Shown: positions 61,893 through 64,000 of the stretch, piece after piece | Layout: every line of letters begins with the position of its first letter | Position numbering within the stretch: the first letter of the stretch is position 1 | Source: Halorubrum amylolyticum | GTDB taxonomy: Archaea > Halobacteriota > Halobacteria > Halobacteriales > Haloferacaceae | Assembly (NCBI RefSeq): GCF_004114995.1 | Contig: NZ_SDJP01000001.1 | Coordinates: 310,001-374,000 of the forward strand | Length of the DNA: 64,000 nucleotides | Reading direction: 5' to 3' | The notes under the pieces: model-generated | What the model saw: only the letters and a program-made list of their open reading frames with translations | Databases searched by the model: none | What the model was told of the DNA's origin: nothing | Position numbers and translations under genes: made by a program

Positions 61893-62420
61893 ATGAAGCG
61901 CCGCGCAGTGGTGGCCGGCCTCGCCGTCGCCAGCGCGGGCTGTACCGACCGCCTCCACGACATTGCCGCCTCCACCCCTCGCGACCTCGCGGTCCGGAGC
62001 CGCTACGTCGACGGGAACCCGCTGGTCGACGGCCGCAGCGTCCGCGCCCGTCCGGCCGAGCTGTTGACGCACGCGGCCTCTTTCCGGTCCGCGGCGGCGG
62101 CCCGCGGCGCGGTCCGCCCCGACACGGCCGAGACGCTTCGGTTCGTCGATCGAACCGACTTCGTCGACGACGGCGGCGACGCGGTCCTCGTGGTCGCACA
62201 GCGGCTCACGGCGCCCGAGGTCCAGCTGCGGCTCGGCGGGATCAGCCGCACCGGGGACCGCGACCTCCGGGTCGCCGTCGACCAAGCGGGGGTCCGCGGT
62301 GAGATCGAGACCGACAACCCGGTCGTCAAGACGCTCCTGTTGCGGCTCTCGGACGAGCGCGGCCCGCCGGAGCGGGTGATCGTCACCATCGGCGGCGAGC
62401 GTGCCGGCATCACGGTGTGA
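61893..62420 (+). CDS. Putative lipoprotein, unknown function
   Basis: Protein of 175 aa with a short signal (MKRRAVVAGLAVASAGC) ending in a lipobox Cys17, with paired Arg near the start that could be Tat-type. The mature domain has mixed alpha/beta character (FVDDGGDAVLVVAQRLTAPEVQLRLGGISRTGDRDLRVAVDQ). TATA-like tttttat at about 61864-61870 is ~26 bp upstream, supporting a leaderless start. No family recognised. Confidence 0.68.
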   Translation: MKRRAVVAGLAVASAGCTDRLHDIAASTPRDLAVRSRYVDGNPLVDGRSVRARPAELLTHAASFRSAAAARGAVRPDTAETLRFVDRTDFVDDGGDAVLVVAQRLTAPEVQLRLGGISRTGDRDLRVAVDQAGVRGEIETDNPVVKTLLLRLSDERGPPERVIVTIGGERAGITV

Positions 62421-62498
62421 GCGCGGGCGGGGTCCGCGGGACTTCCGCCTCGACTCGGTCCCGCGATCGTTTTGTGGCCGCGACGCGTTCGGGCGACC

Positions 62499-63083
62499 AT
62501 GTCACTCCGCAGTCGGCTTCTCGGATCGGTCCTCCTCGTCGCCGGTGTGGCCGCGCTCGGCCTCGCGGTCGTCGTCGCGCCCACGGTCGCCCCCGCGTCG
62601 GCCGACGCGTCGCTCATCGCTCCCTCGCCGTTCTCTTGGGTCGCCGCACCGGCCCTCCTCGCGGTCGGATCGGTGCTGCTGGTCGCCGGCGGGAGCGCGC
62701 TCGCGGGCGCCGGGCCCTCCGCGCGCGTGACTCTCCTCGCGCCCGGCGTGGGAGCGGTCGTCGCATTCGCCCTCGCCGCCGGAATCGTCACCGCGCCCGC
62801 GGCGGCTCTAGCTGCGCTCACCGAGACGGAGGCGATCGCGACCGCGCTCGCCGGACCCCCGGGCACGATCGTGGCCGGCGCCGTCGCCGGGGCGGCGATC
62901 GCGCCCGTAATCCGTGCTGCGACCACGGAGGACACGGTCACGCTGCTCGTCGCCGCGGCTCTGCTGCTCGCGTCGGTCGCGTCCGCGTCCGACGCTCCCC
63001 TCCCCCTCGCCGCCGGAGGGACCGCAGGCGCGCTCGCAGTTGGGACCCTCTGGGCGGTCGATCCGGAAACGTGGCGGCCGTGA
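62499..63083 (+). CDS. Predicted membrane protein, about six TM segments
   Basis: Very hydrophobic Ala/Val-rich protein of 194 aa. About six membrane helices fill most of its length (LLGSVLLVAGVAALGLAVVVA, APALLAVGSVLLVAGGSALAG, LLAPGVGAVVAFALAAGIV, ...). TATA-like gttttgtg at about 62469-62476 supports the ATG at 62499. No function can be proposed. Confidence 0.65.
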   Translation: MSLRSRLLGSVLLVAGVAALGLAVVVAPTVAPASADASLIAPSPFSWVAAPALLAVGSVLLVAGGSALAGAGPSARVTLLAPGVGAVVAFALAAGIVTAPAAALAALTETEAIATALAGPPGTIVAGAVAGAAIAPVIRAATTEDTVTLLVAAALLLASVASASDAPLPLAAGGTAGALAVGTLWAVDPETWRP

Positions 63084-63152
63084 ACCGCCCGCCCTCGATC
63101 TCTCGGTCGCCCGCGACCAGTCGCCCGATCGCCCGCAACCAGTCGCCCGCGT

Positions 63153-64000
63153 TCAGTCGCCCGGTCGCTCGCTTTCGGTCTCAAGTTCGATGTCGCGGTC
63201 CGCCTCGCGCATTTCCCCCTCCTCCTCCTCTTGGCGGGCGAGATCGACGTCGCGGGCCGCGTCCGCGTCCCGGGTCTCGTCGGTCCGAAGGTCGCTGTCG
63301 GCCACCGTGTCGAGCTGTTCGAGCGCGCTCTCGATGTCCTCCAAGCCGAGGAGCTTCTCCGTCTCCTCGTCGAACTCCTTCCCCTCTAACCCCTCCATCT
63401 GCTGCACGTCGGAGCCGGAGAGCGCCTTGCCGTAGCGGCCGACGAGGCTGGTGAGTTCCTGCGGGAGGACGAACGTCGTCGATTCGCCCTTGCCGATCTC
63501 TTCGAGGGTCTCCATGCCGCGCTCGATGATGGCGCGCTCGCCCATCGATTCGGCGGAGCGCGCGCGGAGGACGGTCGAAATCGCGTCCCCCTGCGCTTCG
63601 AGGATCTGGCTCTGCTTTTCACCCTGCGCGCGGATGATGTTCGACTGCTTGTCACCCTCCGCCTGTTCGATCGCCGAGCGGCGTTCCCCCTGCGCTTCGA
63701 GGATCATCGCGCGGCGGCGGCGCTCCGCGCCCGTCTGTTGCTCCATCGCGCGCTGGACCTCCTGTGAGGGGCTCACCTCGCGGACCTCTACCGCCTCGAC
63801 GCGAATTCCCCACTCGTCGGTCGGCTCGTCCAACTCCTCGTTGATCCGGTCGTTGATCTGGTCGCGCCGGGAGAGTGTGTCGTCGAGCTCCATGTCGCCG
63901 AGAACGGCCCGGAGGGTCGTCTGTGCGAGGTTCGAGACGGCGTTCTTGTAGTCGTCCACTTCGAGAAACGCCTTCTTCGCGTCCATCACCTTGATGTAGA
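63153..64000 (-). CDS. SPFH/band 7 family protein (C-terminal part; runs off right edge)
   Basis: Stomatin/prohibitin-type membrane-scaffold protein; the start lies beyond the window. The visible ~280 residues include the end of the SPFH domain (YKNAVSNLAQTTLRAVLGDMELDDTLSRRDQIN, EWGIRVEAVEVREVSPS) and a long helix (EQQTGAERRRRAMILEAQGERRSAIEQAEGDKQSNIIRAQGEK) typical of the family's coiled-coil repeats. The C-terminal ~70 residues are a Glu/Asp-rich tail specific to halophiles. In related clusters an NfeD-like protease partner is found; none is in view here. Confidence 0.9.
   Translation of the reverse strand, partial: YIKVMDAKKAFLEVDDYKNAVSNLAQTTLRAVLGDMELDDTLSRRDQINDRINEELDEPTDEWGIRVEAVEVREVSPSQEVQRAMEQQTGAERRRRAMILEAQGERRSAIEQAEGDKQSNIIRAQGEKQSQILEAQGDAISTVLRARSAESMGERAIIERGMETLEEIGKGESTTFVLPQELTSLVGRYGKALSGSDVQQMEGLEGKEFDEETEKLLGLEDIESALEQLDTVADSDLRTDETRDADAARDVDLARQEEEEGEMREADRDIELETESERPGD

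Overview
The window reads as chromosomal DNA of a haloarchaeon, most like Halorubrum. The DNA is GC-rich with strong third-codon-position GC bias, and the predicted proteins are acidic (Asp/Glu-rich). Many genes have a TATA-like box about 25-30 bp upstream of the start codon and no room for a Shine-Dalgarno leader, as expected for leaderless haloarchaeal transcripts. Archaeal-specific genes include a thermosome subunit, MCM with inteins, Hel308, an archaeal-type RNase P RNA, a HalOD1-domain protein, dodecin, and a PGF-CTERM surface protein.

Layout. 1-10.4 kb: tyrS (cut by the window edge), a DUF460 nuclease-like protein, panB, two coupled pairs (acyl-CoA dehydrogenase/HAD phosphatase and AlaX editing enzyme/AIR-synthase-like protein), dodecin, small conserved proteins and an IscA-type Fe-S carrier. 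10.5-25 kb: a sucrose/fructan locus with a GH32 fructosidase, a GH68 levansucrase/inulosucrase, a TrmB regulator and a four-gene sugar ABC transporter; a MATE exporter with a divergent TetR regulator sits in the middle. 25-33 kb: hisD, phytoene synthase, a small zinc finger, NAD-salvage genes (isochorismatase-fold amidohydrolase, nicotinate phosphoribosyltransferase), an HExxH surface protein and an AMMECR1 protein. 33.4-46.3 kb: RNase P RNA, Hel308-type helicase, and MCM carrying two inteins, followed by a tightly packed run of poorly known haloarchaeal genes with a MinD/ParA-type ATPase and an M48-like protein that has lost its zinc site. 46.3-54.1 kb: HalOD1 protein, pheST preceded by a possible Phe-rich leader peptide, a non-coding inverted-repeat element, an M29 aminopeptidase, an HTH protein and an M20 peptidase. 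54.2-56.2 kb: tRNA-Lys(UUU) followed by an AT-richer accessory stretch with two PhiH1-repressor-like winged-helix proteins. 56.2-64 kb: LUD protein, thermosome, UvrB, small membrane or lipoproteins and an SPFH protein cut by the right edge.

Points most worth a second look: the compositional break beside MCM intein 1 (a likely co-conversion tract) and that intein's non-canonical block B; the 24-codon ORF ending FGFFFA upstream of pheST; an AT-rich 48-bp patch inside uvrB; a palindrome overlapping the inferred trmB promoter together with an ATGA-coupled upstream ORF; repeated perfect short tandem duplications in both genes and RNA; and inverted identical TATA blocks upstream of the thermosome gene. 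I see no CRISPR array, no intact insertion sequence and no complete prophage.
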